Below, in pieces: positions 18,647 through 28,112 of a stretch of 64,000 nt of DNA. The stretch is from Paenibacillus sp. DCT19. Lineage in GTDB: Bacteria > Bacillota > Bacilli > Paenibacillales > Paenibacillaceae. The first letter of the stretch is position 1, and every line of letters starts with the position of its first letter. The notes beneath the pieces were generated by a model. That model was given only the letters and a program-made list of their open reading frames with translations, had not been told where the DNA came from and did no database searches. A program made the translations under genes and the position numbers. The stretch lies in contig NZ_CP029639.1 of NCBI RefSeq assembly GCF_003268635.1, positions 5,033,501-5,097,500 on the forward strand. The letters run 5' to 3'.

Positions 18647-19233
18647 TTATAACAATCCGTTAATCTGCAAATGTGCGCGGAACATTTCACTGGAGGACGG
18701 CAAATCCTCCGATTGTGCCCAAGTTTCAGAATCCCACAACCCTGCCTGTTTAAACGCACGAGGACAATGGATAAAGCATTCTTCCACATCCACAATCACA
18801 GCCGCACCAATTGTCTTACCGTTCCAATTCATACTTCCGATAAATTCGGCATCCTTCGTAATAGAGGCTGTCCCGTTAATACGCAGCACTTCATTCATAC
18901 CTGGAATCAGGAAAAGCATACCTACCCTGGGTTAGATAATATGTTCATTAATGAGTCAATACGGCGATTGCCCGGACGTTCAGGATAAACCAAACGAAAT
19001 TGGTCTAATACTTTCACAAATCCTGCTTCATCGCCCCGAGGAGAAACATCGCTCTTCCCGTCTTGATCGGACGTGGATAAGAAAAACAAGGGTGACATGG
19101 ATACAAAATTCTGAACATGTGAATCTACATAGGAGATTGCCTTATTCCGTACATGTTCATGCGGTTCTCCTACCATGCTCTGCAATTCATTCGCGTCAGT
19201 AATCAATGGAATATTCAATGCCTGCTTTTCCAA
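18647..19233 (-). pseudogene. Pyridoxamine 5'-phosphate oxidase-family protein, frameshifted
   Basis: FMN-binding split-barrel protein of the PPOX family. Two adjacent frames form one protein: the first (19233-18922) ends RRIDSLMNILSNP and the second continues as VGMLFLIPGMNEVLRINGTA to 18647. Length is 3n+2; one extra base near 18927 restores LSNPRVGMLFLIPG and about 195 residues. Family signs are SPLFFLSTSDQDGKSDVSPRGDEAGFV and CFIHCPRAFKQAGLW. The physiological substrate is unknown. The single-base loss at a homopolymer resembles the others in this window and is probably a sequence error. Confidence 0.8.
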
Positions 19234-19328
19234 TTATTCGTCCCCGTTTCTTCATAATCATTGTGCTTCTACACACTTCTTCTCATTATACATGGGTGAG
19301 AATCCCATTCCAAACGATCAGCAAAACA

Positions 19329-19365
19329 CCAAAAGCACTCGCTCCTGATTGAGCGGGTGCTTTGG
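19329..19365 (-). terminator. Terminator of the gal operon
   Basis: CCAAAAGCACTCGCTC (19329-19344) pairs with GAGCGGGTGCTTTGG (19351-19365); minus-strand 3' side reads GTGCTTTTGGTGTTTTG. It lies 44 bp past galT. Confidence 0.65.
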
Positions 19366-19408
19366 ATTTCATAGATATTCTTTTGTGAAGAAGATTGGAA
19401 TGTCTATG

Positions 19409-21007
19409 TTATTCGGTATAGCCCATGCTAGTTACAAAACGACGGAACGCCTGACGGCCGGCTTCATCATGTTTGTACACACCTGCATGTTCCAGAATTT
19501 CAGCAAATTTCAAACCAACTTGTTGCTGCACAAGCGCAACCGCTTCTTCTTTGGTTAAGTTAGCGCCATGGTTCTGCTTCAATTCTTCGGTCCAGCGCAG
19601 ATGCTTGTTCAGATCATGATCCGCAGCCTGTGCCGCCTCAGCAAGCTCGTTGTCTCCTGCCAAAATATTAGCAATACCATCCAGCTCTTCTTTCAGACGC
19701 CCTGGCAGAATCGCAAGACCCATAACTTCAATGAGTCCGATATTCTCCTTCTTCAGGTGGTGCATCTCACGATGCGGGTGGAAAATACCTTCAGGATGCA
19801 CATCATTCGTCCGGTTATTACGTAGAACGAGATCCATCTCATAACCACCGTCTGCACTACGGCGAACGATTGGGGTTACCGTGTTATGCGGTACCTGTTC
19901 CCCTTCCACATCGCTGAACGCTTCGATATCCACTGTGGAATCACTGTAGACCTTCCACGCTTCATATACAGCGTTACCTGCTTCAAGCAGCTCTGCTGGG
20001 TCGTGGGAAGCCAGTCGCATAACAGACATCGGCCATTTCACGAGGCTTAGCGTAAGTCCAGGTGCATCCGCGTGACGGAATACTGCCTCTGGCTGTGCAT
20101 TTTGGATCGCAAATGTATGACGTCCACCTTGGAAATGGTCATGCGTCAGAATTGAGCCACCTACGATCGGCAGATCGGCGTTAGAGCCGATAAAGTAATG
20201 TGGGTACTCTCCAACAAAAGCAAGCAGTCTGCGCAGCGTATCTTTAGTCAGTTTCATTGGTACATGATCATGATGGAAAATAATGCAGTGCTCGTTGTAG
20301 TACACATATGGCGAGTATTGGAACAACCAAGGCTCACCGTTCAGCTCCAACGGGATTACACGCAGGTTTTGACGAGCGGGGTGATTCACCCGACCCGCAT
20401 ACCCTACATTTTCACGACACAACTGACATTTCGGATAGACCGGTGGTGGCAGTAATTTTGCCATAGCGATCTCTTTCGGACTTTTCTCCGGTTTCGATAG
20501 ATTAATGGTAATCTCCATATCGCCGTAAGCCGTGTCCTGTGTCCAGTATACGTTCTTCGCGATCCGGTCCATCCGGATATAGTTAGAGTGAATCGATAGC
20601 TCATAAAACTGCTTGGTTGCCGCCTCGATGCCTTCGGTCTGCTCCGTATGACGGAAAGCACGAACGACTTCGGATGGACGAGCCATAAGATGACCCATAA
20701 TTTTGGCATCCAGCAAATCACGGTACGTATCTGTATTTTCAGGTATAAGACCAATTGTGAATCCATAATCAATCAATGTATCCAGCATGGCCTGTGGACC
20801 ATCGGGTACAGAATTGTCTAATGTTCCAGCATAAGGTTCTGAGAATCCGAACTGTTCCAGCAAGAGATTACGGCTATAATCCCAGTCTGCTTCTTCAATC
20901 AGCTTATTGTGCAGAGCAAATGCAACCAGACGTTCAATGGCATGCAGTGCTTCCTGCTGCTCGGGTGTCCGCTCTGTGGCACCTGCTGCATTATGAGTCT
21001 GTGACAT
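19409..21007 (-). CDS. galT: UDP-glucose-hexose-1-phosphate uridylyltransferase
   Basis: Leloir enzyme converting galactose-1-phosphate and UDP-glucose to glucose-1-phosphate and UDP-galactose. The 532 residues fit the long Firmicutes-type GalT (about 500 residues) rather than the 350-residue enterobacterial form. Recognisable blocks are NEHCIIFHHDHVPMKL, GGSILTHDHFQGG with the active-site histidine region, and HREMHHLKKENIGLIEVMG. ATG 21007 follows AGGAGGCGAATACCC. It is the last gene of galK-galE-galT. Because of the galE frameshift, the literal galE frame runs into this gene. Confidence 0.93.
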   Translation of the reverse strand: MSQTHNAAGATERTPEQQEALHAIERLVAFALHNKLIEEADWDYSRNLLLEQFGFSEPYAGTLDNSVPDGPQAMLDTLIDYGFTIGLIPENTDTYRDLLDAKIMGHLMARPSEVVRAFRHTEQTEGIEAATKQFYELSIHSNYIRMDRIAKNVYWTQDTAYGDMEITINLSKPEKSPKEIAMAKLLPPPVYPKCQLCRENVGYAGRVNHPARQNLRVIPLELNGEPWLFQYSPYVYYNEHCIIFHHDHVPMKLTKDTLRRLLAFVGEYPHYFIGSNADLPIVGGSILTHDHFQGGRHTFAIQNAQPEAVFRHADAPGLTLSLVKWPMSVMRLASHDPAELLEAGNAVYEAWKVYSDSTVDIEAFSDVEGEQVPHNTVTPIVRRSADGGYEMDLVLRNNRTNDVHPEGIFHPHREMHHLKKENIGLIEVMGLAILPGRLKEELDGIANILAGDNELAEAAQAADHDLNKHLRWTEELKQNHGANLTKEEAVALVQQQVGLKFAEILEHAGVYKHDEAGRQAFRRFVTSMGYTE

Positions 21008-21022
21008 ATGGGTATTCGCCTC

Positions 21023-22011
21023 CTAGTTTTTCCCGTAGCCATTAGGGTGAGACTGGTGCCAGCCCAAGCGCTCTGAATGACATCTTCCAGGTTGGTACGT
21101 GTTGGGTTCCAGCCCAGCACGGTTCTTGCTTTAGCAGACGAAGCAACCAGAACTGCTGGGTCACCTGCACGACGTGGCTCTTGGACAACCGGAATATCCA
21201 ATCCAGTCACTTTCTTAGCTGTTTCGATGACTTGTTTAACTGAGAATCCTGTACCGTTACCAAGGTTAAACACGTTGCTGTTCTCGCCTTTACGAAGGTA
21301 ATCTACAGCCCGCAAATGCGCATCTGCCAGATCACTTACGTGAATGTAGTCACGGATACATGTTCCATCCTCAGTGTCATAATCGTCACCAAACACAGCG
21401 ATATGTGAACGTTGTTTCAGTGCTGTTTGCAACACGAGTGGAATCAAGTGACTTTCAGGTTGGTGATCTTCACCGATCTTGCCGCTGTCATGAGCGCCGG
21501 CTGCATTGAAGTAACGCAGGGATACATACTTGATATCCTGTACTTTATCGAACCAAGACATCATGCGCTCCATCATGAGCTTTGTTTCACCGTATACGTT
21601 GGTTGGTTCTGTACGGTCGCTCTCTTCGATTGGCACCTTCTCAGGCTCACCGTAGGTTGCTGCTGTAGAGGAGAATACAATTTTACGCACATTCGCTTCG
21701 TTCATAGCTTCCAGCAAGCACAATGTACCGAAGACATTGTTGTCATAGTATTTAACCGGAGCTGTCATGCTCTCGCCTACCAAAGAGTTCGCTGCAAAGT
21801 GAATAACTGCGTCAATCGAGTTCTCTGCGAACAGCTTCTTCAGAATTGCTTTGTCACGAAGATCCCCTTCATACAATTTACCGCCGAGCAATGCTTCGCG
21901 ATGCCCTGTTTGCAAGTTATCCAGAACAACAACCTCTTCACCACGTTCCAACAAAGCCGCTACCGTATGCGAACCAATATATCCTGCTCCACCTGTCACC
22001 AAAATTGCCAT
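21023..22011 (-). CDS. galE: UDP-glucose 4-epimerase, frameshifted near the C-terminus
   Basis: Interconverts UDP-galactose and UDP-glucose. The Rossmann NAD motif GGAGYIGSH is at residues 7-15; the catalytic Ser and Tyr are in FSSTAATYG and YGETKLMMER. The protein reads normally to EDVIQSAWA, then a missing base (near 21061, GGGCCTGG reduced to GGGCTGG) throws it into a foreign frame that runs about 50 codons into galT, to 20899. Restoring the base gives AWAWHQSHPNGYGKN and TAG at 21023-21025, a normal 329-residue GalE ending just before the galT ribosome site. The start lies one base after the galK stop. Confidence 0.9.
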
Positions 22012-22012
22012 T

Positions 22013-23194
22013 TTACTTCGCCTCCTTCAATTCTTTAACACCGTCGCCTACTCCGCACACATAAAACTCACCTTGGAGACTCGTACGTGCTTCATACGCT
22101 GCCCCAACTTCACTAACAAAGCGTTCTACATCATCTTCATGCACCAGAGATACGGTGCAACCACCAAATCCTGCACCCGTCATCCTAGCACCAAGTGTAC
22201 CTGGAATCCGCTGAGCTTCTTCCACCATAACATCCAGTTCCTCGCAGCTTACTTCGTATAAAGAACGAAGCGATTCATGTGAAGCATTCATCAGCTTGCC
22301 GAAGGTAACGAGGTCATTCTCGCGCAATGCTTCTACCGATGCCAGTACACGTGCATTCTCTTCGACGACGTGCTGTGCACGCTGTCTCACTTTCTCATCT
22401 GTAATCTGATCTTGAAGTGTTACGAACTGCTCTGGCGTCAATTGCGCCAGGTAATTCAGTGCAGGCAGCTGTTCCTTCAAAATGGCAAGTGCCTGCTCGC
22501 ATTGAGAACGGCGTTCATTATAAGCCGAATCTACCAACCCACGACGTTTGTTCGTGTTACCAATAATCAGTTTATAGGAACCTGTCCGGAAAGGCACTTT
22601 CTCGTATTCAAGGGTATCACACATCAGCAGAATCGCATGATCCTCTGCACCGTTGGCGACAGCGAACTGATCCATAATTCCGCAGTTGACGCCAACAAAC
22701 TCATTCTCCGCCTTCTGCGACAGCAGTGCTAGCTGCACGGTATCAATATCGGACACGCCCTCTAATGATTGGATCGCGTATCCGGTAAGAACTTCCAAGG
22801 AGGCAGACGATGAGAGTCCTGCGCCGTTCGGAATTTCACCGTGGTATAGGAAGTCATACCCTTTCGTTACCTTCACACCTTTACCTGCAAGCTCAACCAT
22901 GACACCAACAGGATAATCCGTCCATTCACCCGTTTTCTCTTCACCAACAGAAGAAGTTGTCAACGTCCCTTCGTAGGACATGTTCGTGGAAGCCAGTTGC
23001 AGCTTGTTGTCCTCTCGCTCCCGAATAACCAAAGTTGTACCAAATTCAAGTGCTGCCGGAAGGACGTATCCACCGTTGTAATCAATATGCTCACCGATCA
23101 GATTCACACGACCAGGCGCATGAAATACACGGATGTCCGCTCCACTTTCTCCGTACTTATCAATAAACTTTTGTTTCAATTCATTTATGCTCAC
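22013..23194 (-). CDS. galK: Galactokinase
   Basis: Phosphorylates galactose to galactose-1-phosphate, the entry step of the Leloir pathway. GHMP-kinase signatures are all present in 393 residues: PGRVNLIGEHIDYNGG near the N-terminus, GAGLSSSASLEVL for ATP binding (about 125-137) and GARMTGAGFGGCTVSLV near the C-terminus. The start is GTG at 23194 after AGGTG. It is the first gene of the gal operon and is divergent from an AraC regulator. Confidence 0.95.
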   Translation of the reverse strand: MSINELKQKFIDKYGESGADIRVFHAPGRVNLIGEHIDYNGGYVLPAALEFGTTLVIREREDNKLQLASTNMSYEGTLTTSSVGEEKTGEWTDYPVGVMVELAGKGVKVTKGYDFLYHGEIPNGAGLSSSASLEVLTGYAIQSLEGVSDIDTVQLALLSQKAENEFVGVNCGIMDQFAVANGAEDHAILLMCDTLEYEKVPFRTGSYKLIIGNTNKRRGLVDSAYNERRSQCEQALAILKEQLPALNYLAQLTPEQFVTLQDQITDEKVRQRAQHVVEENARVLASVEALRENDLVTFGKLMNASHESLRSLYEVSCEELDVMVEEAQRIPGTLGARMTGAGFGGCTVSLVHEDDVERFVSEVGAAYEARTSLQGEFYVCGVGDGVKELKEAK

Positions 23195-23237
23195 TGCTGC
23201 TGCACCTCATCTCAATGTTGTGTGTTTTCTTAATGTA

Positions 23238-23259
23238 ATTATATAAGAAAGCGATACCT
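23238..23259 (-). promoter_or_regulatory. Candidate gal promoter -10 with overlapping cre-like site
   Basis: A perfect minus-strand TATAAT (23243-23238) lies about 44 bp before galK, although no good -35 is spaced correctly. Just upstream, AGAAAGCGATACCT (23246-23259) matches 12 of 14 cre positions. Together they suggest CcpA control and activator dependence. Confidence 0.4.
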
Positions 23260-23287
23260 CTTGAAATGCAACCATGTGTGTTTCATA

Positions 23288-23316
23288 TGGATAAATGTGA
23301 CCTTAACACGTATAAT
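23288..23316 (+). promoter_or_regulatory. Possible promoter of the AraC-family gene
   Basis: TGGATA (23288-23293), 17-base spacer, perfect TATAAT (23311-23316), about 50 bp before the start codon. Confidence 0.5.
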
Positions 23317-23364
23317 GGAGCAAATAACACATTCTCAATGTAGATAGAAAGAAGGCTTGTACTC

Positions 23365-24306
23365 ATGACTGAGTCCCGATCAGAGCAAACCCCAAACCTG
23401 CCAAACCCGAAGCTACAAGAGACGTCGGGCAAAAGTGGTGCGCTTAGTTATTCGGTAGCCTCCAATCCCGTATATTATGAAAGAGGCGCACTGCATGTCC
23501 TGTTTGCAGGAGCAAGTCAGACGTTACCTGGACACGCGCTTGGACCGAAATTGTATGATTATTACCTACTACATTATGTAGAGAAGGGCGCCGGAACATT
23601 CCGTACAGAACTGCATTCATACGAGTTAACAGCTGGAGACTGCTTCCTCATTCACCCTGGACAATTGGTGAGCTACCAATCCAATGCACGTAATCCTTGG
23701 CAATATCGCTGGATCGCCTATACGGGAACTCAAGCGAGCCAACATACAGACGCTGCTGGGTTCCGACCAGAGAAATCCGTATTTCATGCCGGGACGGCAT
23801 GCGGCATTGCGGACTGGCTATCTGTCATGCAGGAGGCTTTTGCCCAGCGCAAGGAAAGCTCTCATTTTACCTCTCTAGGCACACTGTATATGATTCTCGC
23901 CGAAGCGCAAAATCACCTTGCTGAAGATCAAACTTTAATTCCAGGTGAATCTTCCATACGCAGAACGGTCAAACAGATGATCCAATACATGTCGACGCAG
24001 TATGCCTATCCTGTGTCTATTGAACAGATGTCAGCCAGCCTTGGTTACAATCGCGCCTATCTATCACGTATATTCAAACAAGAAACCGGCCTTACTCCAG
24101 TCACGTATCTGCTCAAGCTGCGCATTGATAAATCGCGACAGTTGCTACGTGAACGACCAGACCTATCCATTGAACAAATCTCTGACTCTGTAGGGATCGC
24201 GGATGCGCTCTACTTCTCCAAACAGTTCAAACGATTTCACGGTGAGGCTCCTAGTCTATATAGAGAGAACATGCTTTCCAGAAGTAACTCAGCCAAGAAA
24301 ACATAA
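23365..24306 (+). CDS. AraC-family transcriptional regulator, probably of the gal operon
   Basis: The 313-residue protein has an N-terminal cupin-like sugar-sensing domain (about 60-165, LLHYVEKGAGTFRTELHSYELTAGDCFLIHPG) and a C-terminal double helix-turn-helix (about 205-305) with the AraC signature SIEQMSASLGYNRAYLSRIF and IEQISDSVGIADALYFSKQF. Its divergent position, 170 bp from galK, suggests that it controls galactose genes. This type is common next to sugar operons in Paenibacillus. The effector is unknown. The ribosome site AGAAGG is somewhat far (11 bases) from ATG. Confidence 0.85.
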   Translation: MTESRSEQTPNLPNPKLQETSGKSGALSYSVASNPVYYERGALHVLFAGASQTLPGHALGPKLYDYYLLHYVEKGAGTFRTELHSYELTAGDCFLIHPGQLVSYQSNARNPWQYRWIAYTGTQASQHTDAAGFRPEKSVFHAGTACGIADWLSVMQEAFAQRKESSHFTSLGTLYMILAEAQNHLAEDQTLIPGESSIRRTVKQMIQYMSTQYAYPVSIEQMSASLGYNRAYLSRIFKQETGLTPVTYLLKLRIDKSRQLLRERPDLSIEQISDSVGIADALYFSKQFKRFHGEAPSLYRENMLSRSNSAKKT

Positions 24307-24423
24307 GAAAAATGCTTACCGTCGTACTTTTACAGAAGACAGACCACGTTTAGTTATGATTTTTCTTGCGATAATTGAATTGAATTGTTCAACTCTGTTG
24401 AAAACTTATAAATTCGATTATCT

Positions 24424-24468
24424 AAAAAAAAGTGCATCTACGCCGATATGGCTAAGATGCACCTTTTT
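24424..24468. terminator. Bidirectional terminator between araC-type and aldo/keto reductase genes
   Basis: GTGCATCT (24432-24439) pairs with AGATGCAC (24455-24462); seven or more A residues precede and CTTTTT follows, so it serves both converging genes. Confidence 0.75.
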
Positions 24469-24513
24469 CACTGCATTTATTTAAAGCATAACTTCGGTCT
24501 TCAGCTCCCTATA

Positions 24514-24552
24514 AGTTCGTGTTCAAAATGGACTTTTAAACACCCTCTATAA
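24514..24552 (+). repeat. Core-less copy of a MITE-like element
   Basis: This 39-bp sequence joins the two ends of the element seen in full at 50477-50696: a left end like AGTNCGTGTTCAAAA runs straight into a right end like GGACTTTTNNAACANCCTCT. The whole interior is missing. Confidence 0.5.
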
Positions 24553-24573
24553 GGAATGCCTGGAACAGAGAAA

Positions 24574-25584
24574 TTATTGCTTGTCAGCATGCTCAGGACG
24601 AAGGATGGATTCAATGCGCTCCAATTCTTCGGTAGAGAAATCCAGTTGGCTTAGCGCTGCTACATTCTCCTCAATCTGAGCAGGACGGCTTGCACCGATC
24701 AATGCAGATGTCACTTTGCCACTCCGTAGTACCCAAGCAAGTGCGAACTGAGCCAGACTCTGGCCACGCGCAGCCGCAATCTGATTGAGCGCGCGGACTT
24801 TCCGCAGCGTCTCTGGTGAGATGTTATTTTCATTGAGAAATACAGACGGCCCTTTTGCACGAGAATCCTCAGGAATTCCATTCAGGTACTTGTTCGTGAG
24901 CAACCCTTGAGCAAGTGGACAAAAAGCAATACTACCCGCACCATATTCCTCCAAGACATCCTGTAACCCGTCTTCAATCCAGCGATCCAACATCGAATAT
25001 TTGGGTTGATGAATCAAAAGCGGTGTTCCAAGGCCTTTCAGAATTTCTGCTGCTTGCTTGGTCTGTTCTGCAGGATAGTTTGAGATACCCACATAGAGGG
25101 CTTTACCTGAACGCACGATATGGTCTAGAGCCATCATCGTTTCTTCCAGTGGTGTTTCCGGATCATAGCGATGGGAATAAAAGATATCGACATAATCGAG
25201 TCCCATCCGTTTCAGACTCTGATTCAGACTAGATACGAGATTTTTGCGGGAGCCCCACTCGCCATAAGGCCCAGGCCACATATAATACCCAGCCTTGGTG
25301 GAGATGATAAGCTCGTCTCGATAGGGCTTCAGATCCTGTGCCAGCACCTGTCCAAACAATTGCTCTGCTGAACCTGCCGGAGGTCCGTAATTGTTGGCAA
25401 GGTCAAAGTGTGTAATACCTAGATCAAACGAACGCGTAATCATGTTACGTCCATTCTCTGCATTATTAATACCACCGAAATTATGCCAAAGTCCAAGTGA
25501 AATAGCCGGCAGTTTCAAGCCGGAACGTCCCACTCGATTATATTTCATTACCTCGTAGCGTGTATCGCTGGCCACGTAGACCAT
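24574..25584 (-). CDS. Aldo/keto reductase (YghZ-like)
   Basis: NADPH-dependent aldo/keto reductase, closest in motif pattern to L-glyceraldehyde-3-phosphate reductases (YghZ/Gpr). Seen: the N-terminal VGRSGLKLPAISLGLWHNFG, catalytic Asp/Tyr in FDLANNYGPPAGSAE, lysine in ISTKAGYYMWPGPYGEWGS, and the C-terminal LIGASRPAQIEEN for NADP binding. I start at ATG 25584 (MVYVASDTRYEVM, 336 residues), which has AGAAGGGA at good spacing; an ATG 39 bases upstream lacks a site. Physiological substrate unknown. Confidence 0.87.
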   Translation of the reverse strand: MVYVASDTRYEVMKYNRVGRSGLKLPAISLGLWHNFGGINNAENGRNMITRSFDLGITHFDLANNYGPPAGSAEQLFGQVLAQDLKPYRDELIISTKAGYYMWPGPYGEWGSRKNLVSSLNQSLKRMGLDYVDIFYSHRYDPETPLEETMMALDHIVRSGKALYVGISNYPAEQTKQAAEILKGLGTPLLIHQPKYSMLDRWIEDGLQDVLEEYGAGSIAFCPLAQGLLTNKYLNGIPEDSRAKGPSVFLNENNISPETLRKVRALNQIAAARGQSLAQFALAWVLRSGKVTSALIGASRPAQIEENVAALSQLDFSTEELERIESILRPEHADKQ

Positions 25585-25663
25585 ATTGAATCCCTTCTTT
25601 CCCCAGATTCCGCTTCTATTCATCCGGCACCATACCGGAGCGTGCGGTTATTTGATTTGCTTT

Positions 25664-26404
25664 CTAACCTAGAAGCTGATCCACAGTATTCATTACCTCA
25701 CCGATGGGCTCTGTAATCAGTAAATCAGCCTGACGATCATACGCGGTAGGTGTAGCGTTAAGCAGCACGGTATGCTTGCCTTGAAAGTACGTAATAAGCT
25801 GAGCTGCAGGCTGTACGGTAAGCGACGTCCCACCCACCAATAATAAGTCCGCTGTAGAGATCGCATCCACTGAGAGATACAACGTATTCTGATCCAACTC
25901 CTCTTCGTACAGCACCACATCCGGCTTGACTACCCCTCCGCAGGAGGTACAGCGGGGAACGATATCTTGAGAACGAATGATATCATCCAGCGAGTAGAAA
26001 CGTTTACAATCCATACACGCATTACGATGAACAGAACCATGCAATTCAAGCACATTCTTGCTACCAGCCTTCTGATGTAAACCGTCGATATTTTGCGTGA
26101 TAACCGCTTGTAGACGCCCTTCACTCTCCAAGCGTGCAAGCAATCGATGGCAGCCATTTGGCTCGGCATCTGGATGGAGCATCTTCCCCCGATAAAAATC
26201 ATAGAAGATGTCCGCGTGCTGATCAAAAAAATGACGACTCAGCAGTTCCTCCGGTGGATAAGGGGAATGCTGCTCCGTTTGATACAGGCCTGCGGCAGAA
26301 CGAAAGTCGGGAATTCCGCTTTCTGTTGAAGTCCCTGCCCCGCCGAAAAAAACAATTTTTGTACTCTCCTGAATCCAGGAGGTCAATTGTTCTGTTGCGT
26401 TCAT
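25664..26404 (-). CDS. cobB: NAD-dependent protein deacylase (sirtuin)
   Basis: Sir2 family enzyme removing acyl groups from lysines while cleaving NAD. In 246 residues: GGAGTSTESGIPDFRS for NAD binding (about 20-35), TQNIDGLHQKAGS, the catalytic His in LELHGSVHRNACMDC, a Cys4 zinc site (CMDC and CTSC) and GTSLTVQPAAQL. It sits in a minus-strand run with a reductase and a HAD phosphatase; spacing of 37 bp to the HAD gene suggests cotranscription. Confidence 0.92.
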   Translation of the reverse strand: MNATEQLTSWIQESTKIVFFGGAGTSTESGIPDFRSAAGLYQTEQHSPYPPEELLSRHFFDQHADIFYDFYRGKMLHPDAEPNGCHRLLARLESEGRLQAVITQNIDGLHQKAGSKNVLELHGSVHRNACMDCKRFYSLDDIIRSQDIVPRCTSCGGVVKPDVVLYEEELDQNTLYLSVDAISTADLLLVGGTSLTVQPAAQLITYFQGKHTVLLNATPTAYDRQADLLITEPIGEVMNTVDQLLG

Positions 26405-26441
26405 CCTCTCTCCCCCTCTACTGAAATGAACCGCCGAACCT

Positions 26442-27221
26442 TCAATTTTCGTTAGGAAACAAGCTTAGCTCCTCATAAGCTCGGATAATGACATCGGCAT
26501 CATGTAAATGGTCAGTAGCTTGATTTTGTGGGCAGAATCCAATAACGCAAGATATCCCTGCATTACGTCCCATTTGCATATCCCCGTTACTGTCACCAAT
26601 CACAATCGCTCGATCAGGACGAATATGTAATTCCTTACAAGCCAGCATAACCGATTCTTGATCTGGCTTGCCTAATGTAACCCGATCAGAGCCAACGATA
26701 GATGTAAAAAAGGATCGAATCCCCATCCAATCCAGATGTGTTTCTGCTGCTGCGGTGCTGTCAGAGGTTACTACCGCCATCGGAATGGATGAATCTCTGC
26801 ATTGCTGCAAAAATGGCAGGAGACCGGCCATAGGCTCTGCAAGCTTATTTTGACGCACCTCTCGCATAGCTACACTTGAGAACTTGCGAATCATCGTGAT
26901 TGATTCGTTCCATGGGATGCCAGCAGCATACAACTGTCCAGCCAATAATCCATTGCTTTCATCTACTGTAGCAATCGCGAATGGCCCCTGAGGATCGTAT
27001 CCGATGATCTTGCCTGCACCGTCATGCTTCGTGCCTAACACGTCACCACGATCAACCGTAAACGTGACCCCCCGTACGGTAAGTGCTTCTTCCAATTGAC
27101 GTAACATGGTCTCTGCCCAAGGCCCCCATAATTGCAGAAACTCCAGCAAAGTTCCATCTTTGTCAAAGAGAATGCCCTCGCAGGGGTACGCTAAATTTTG
27201 TACATGAAGCTTGAAGGTCAT
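26442..27221 (-). CDS. HAD-family hydrolase (phosphoglycolate phosphatase-like)
   Basis: Haloacid dehalogenase superfamily phosphatase of 259 residues. HAD motif I is FDKDGTLLEF (nucleophile and acid Asp), motif II is VVTSDS, motif III lies near GKPDQESV and motif IV is VIGDSNGDMQMGRNAG. A cap region lies between motifs I and II. ATG 27221 (MTFKLHVQNLAYP) is preceded by AGGGAGGAT; an upstream in-frame start is not. Substrate cannot be told; phosphoglycolate or a sugar phosphate is plausible. Confidence 0.82.
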   Translation of the reverse strand: MTFKLHVQNLAYPCEGILFDKDGTLLEFLQLWGPWAETMLRQLEEALTVRGVTFTVDRGDVLGTKHDGAGKIIGYDPQGPFAIATVDESNGLLAGQLYAAGIPWNESITMIRKFSSVAMREVRQNKLAEPMAGLLPFLQQCRDSSIPMAVVTSDSTAAAETHLDWMGIRSFFTSIVGSDRVTLGKPDQESVMLACKELHIRPDRAIVIGDSNGDMQMGRNAGISCVIGFCPQNQATDHLHDADVIIRAYEELSLFPNEN

Positions 27222-27250
27222 ATGGTATCCTCCCTGTAGCAACAGGCTAT

Positions 27251-28027
27251 CTATTGAATGCCCTGCAGCCAATCCAAAACAGTTTTTACCGTCTGTGTTA
27301 ACTGCTCTTCTTCGCTGATTCTAGGTTCTCCATCACCGCTCTGGTGACCATAATCACCGAATTGGGAGTGATTTCCTCCTTCGATGGTATAATACACGGT
27401 ATCCTCAGGCAAGTAAGCCCGCCCACTTTGATATTTCGCCGAATTCACAACCTCATCATTCGTTCCCAGAATAGACAGTGCTGGAATATCCAATGATTTT
27501 ACGCTACCTTTTTCATCTGGATAAGATGCCAAGAAAAATATACCTTTGAGTGCATCAGGATGAGCAGCTGCATAACGCGCAGCCATTGATCCACCTAGAG
27601 AGTGTCCACCCATGACAAATGTTTCGTCAGGATATGCATTCCGAATCTCATCAGCTAGATCTTGCTTGAGTACCGCCAGATTGACAGGCATTTTGGCGAT
27701 AATCGTATGATGGCCTGCTTCCGCTAATTGATGGGCGAACGGTGCATAACTTTCCGGCTTAACCAATCCACCCGGATAGAAAATAACGCTCACACCTTCA
27801 GGCTTATCAGGAGCAAAATCAATCCAATTCTCTTGCTCACTCACCGTGACCTGATCCGCAGTTTCCATAGCGTTTTGAGCCACTTCTTGTGGTCCGTAAG
27901 GGGTTAACAATTTATAACCAACATATCCTAAACCAATGACAATGAGCGCCAGAAGAACGAGCAGGAATTTCCATATGCCCCTTTTCTTGCGCCCTGTGTT
28001 GTACCGATTCCTATTTCTCAACTTCAT
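27251..28027 (-). CDS. Membrane-anchored alpha/beta hydrolase
   Basis: The 258-residue protein starts with a basic stretch (RNRNRYNTGRKKRG), one membrane segment (about 20-42), then an extracytoplasmic alpha/beta hydrolase domain. The nucleophile elbow is GGHSLGGSMAA, an acid lies in LGTNDEVV, and the histidine is likely in GGNHSQFGDYG. These match the Abhydrolase_5-type family of small Bacillales hydrolases. Substrate is unknown. It lies 30 bp before the HAD gene, on the same strand. Confidence 0.8.
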   Translation of the reverse strand: MKLRNRNRYNTGRKKRGIWKFLLVLLALIVIGLGYVGYKLLTPYGPQEVAQNAMETADQVTVSEQENWIDFAPDKPEGVSVIFYPGGLVKPESYAPFAHQLAEAGHHTIIAKMPVNLAVLKQDLADEIRNAYPDETFVMGGHSLGGSMAARYAAAHPDALKGIFFLASYPDEKGSVKSLDIPALSILGTNDEVVNSAKYQSGRAYLPEDTVYYTIEGGNHSQFGDYGHQSGDGEPRISEEEQLTQTVKTVLDWLQGIQ

Positions 28028-28065
28028 TCACCTTTCTTCGCTTCCGCAGGTGCCGCGGCTCGCAA

Positions 28066-28098
28066 GAATGAGAGCCACAGACGTCCCGGCTCTCATTC
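28066..28098. other. Hairpin between kdgA and the alpha/beta hydrolase gene
   Basis: GAATGAGAGCC (28066-28076) and GGCTCTCATTC (28088-28098) form a perfect 11-bp inverted repeat with an 11-base loop. Neither side has a T tract, so a simple intrinsic terminator is doubtful; attenuation or mRNA end protection after kdgA is possible. Confidence 0.4.
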
Positions 28099-28112
28099 CC
28101 CGCATATTCATC

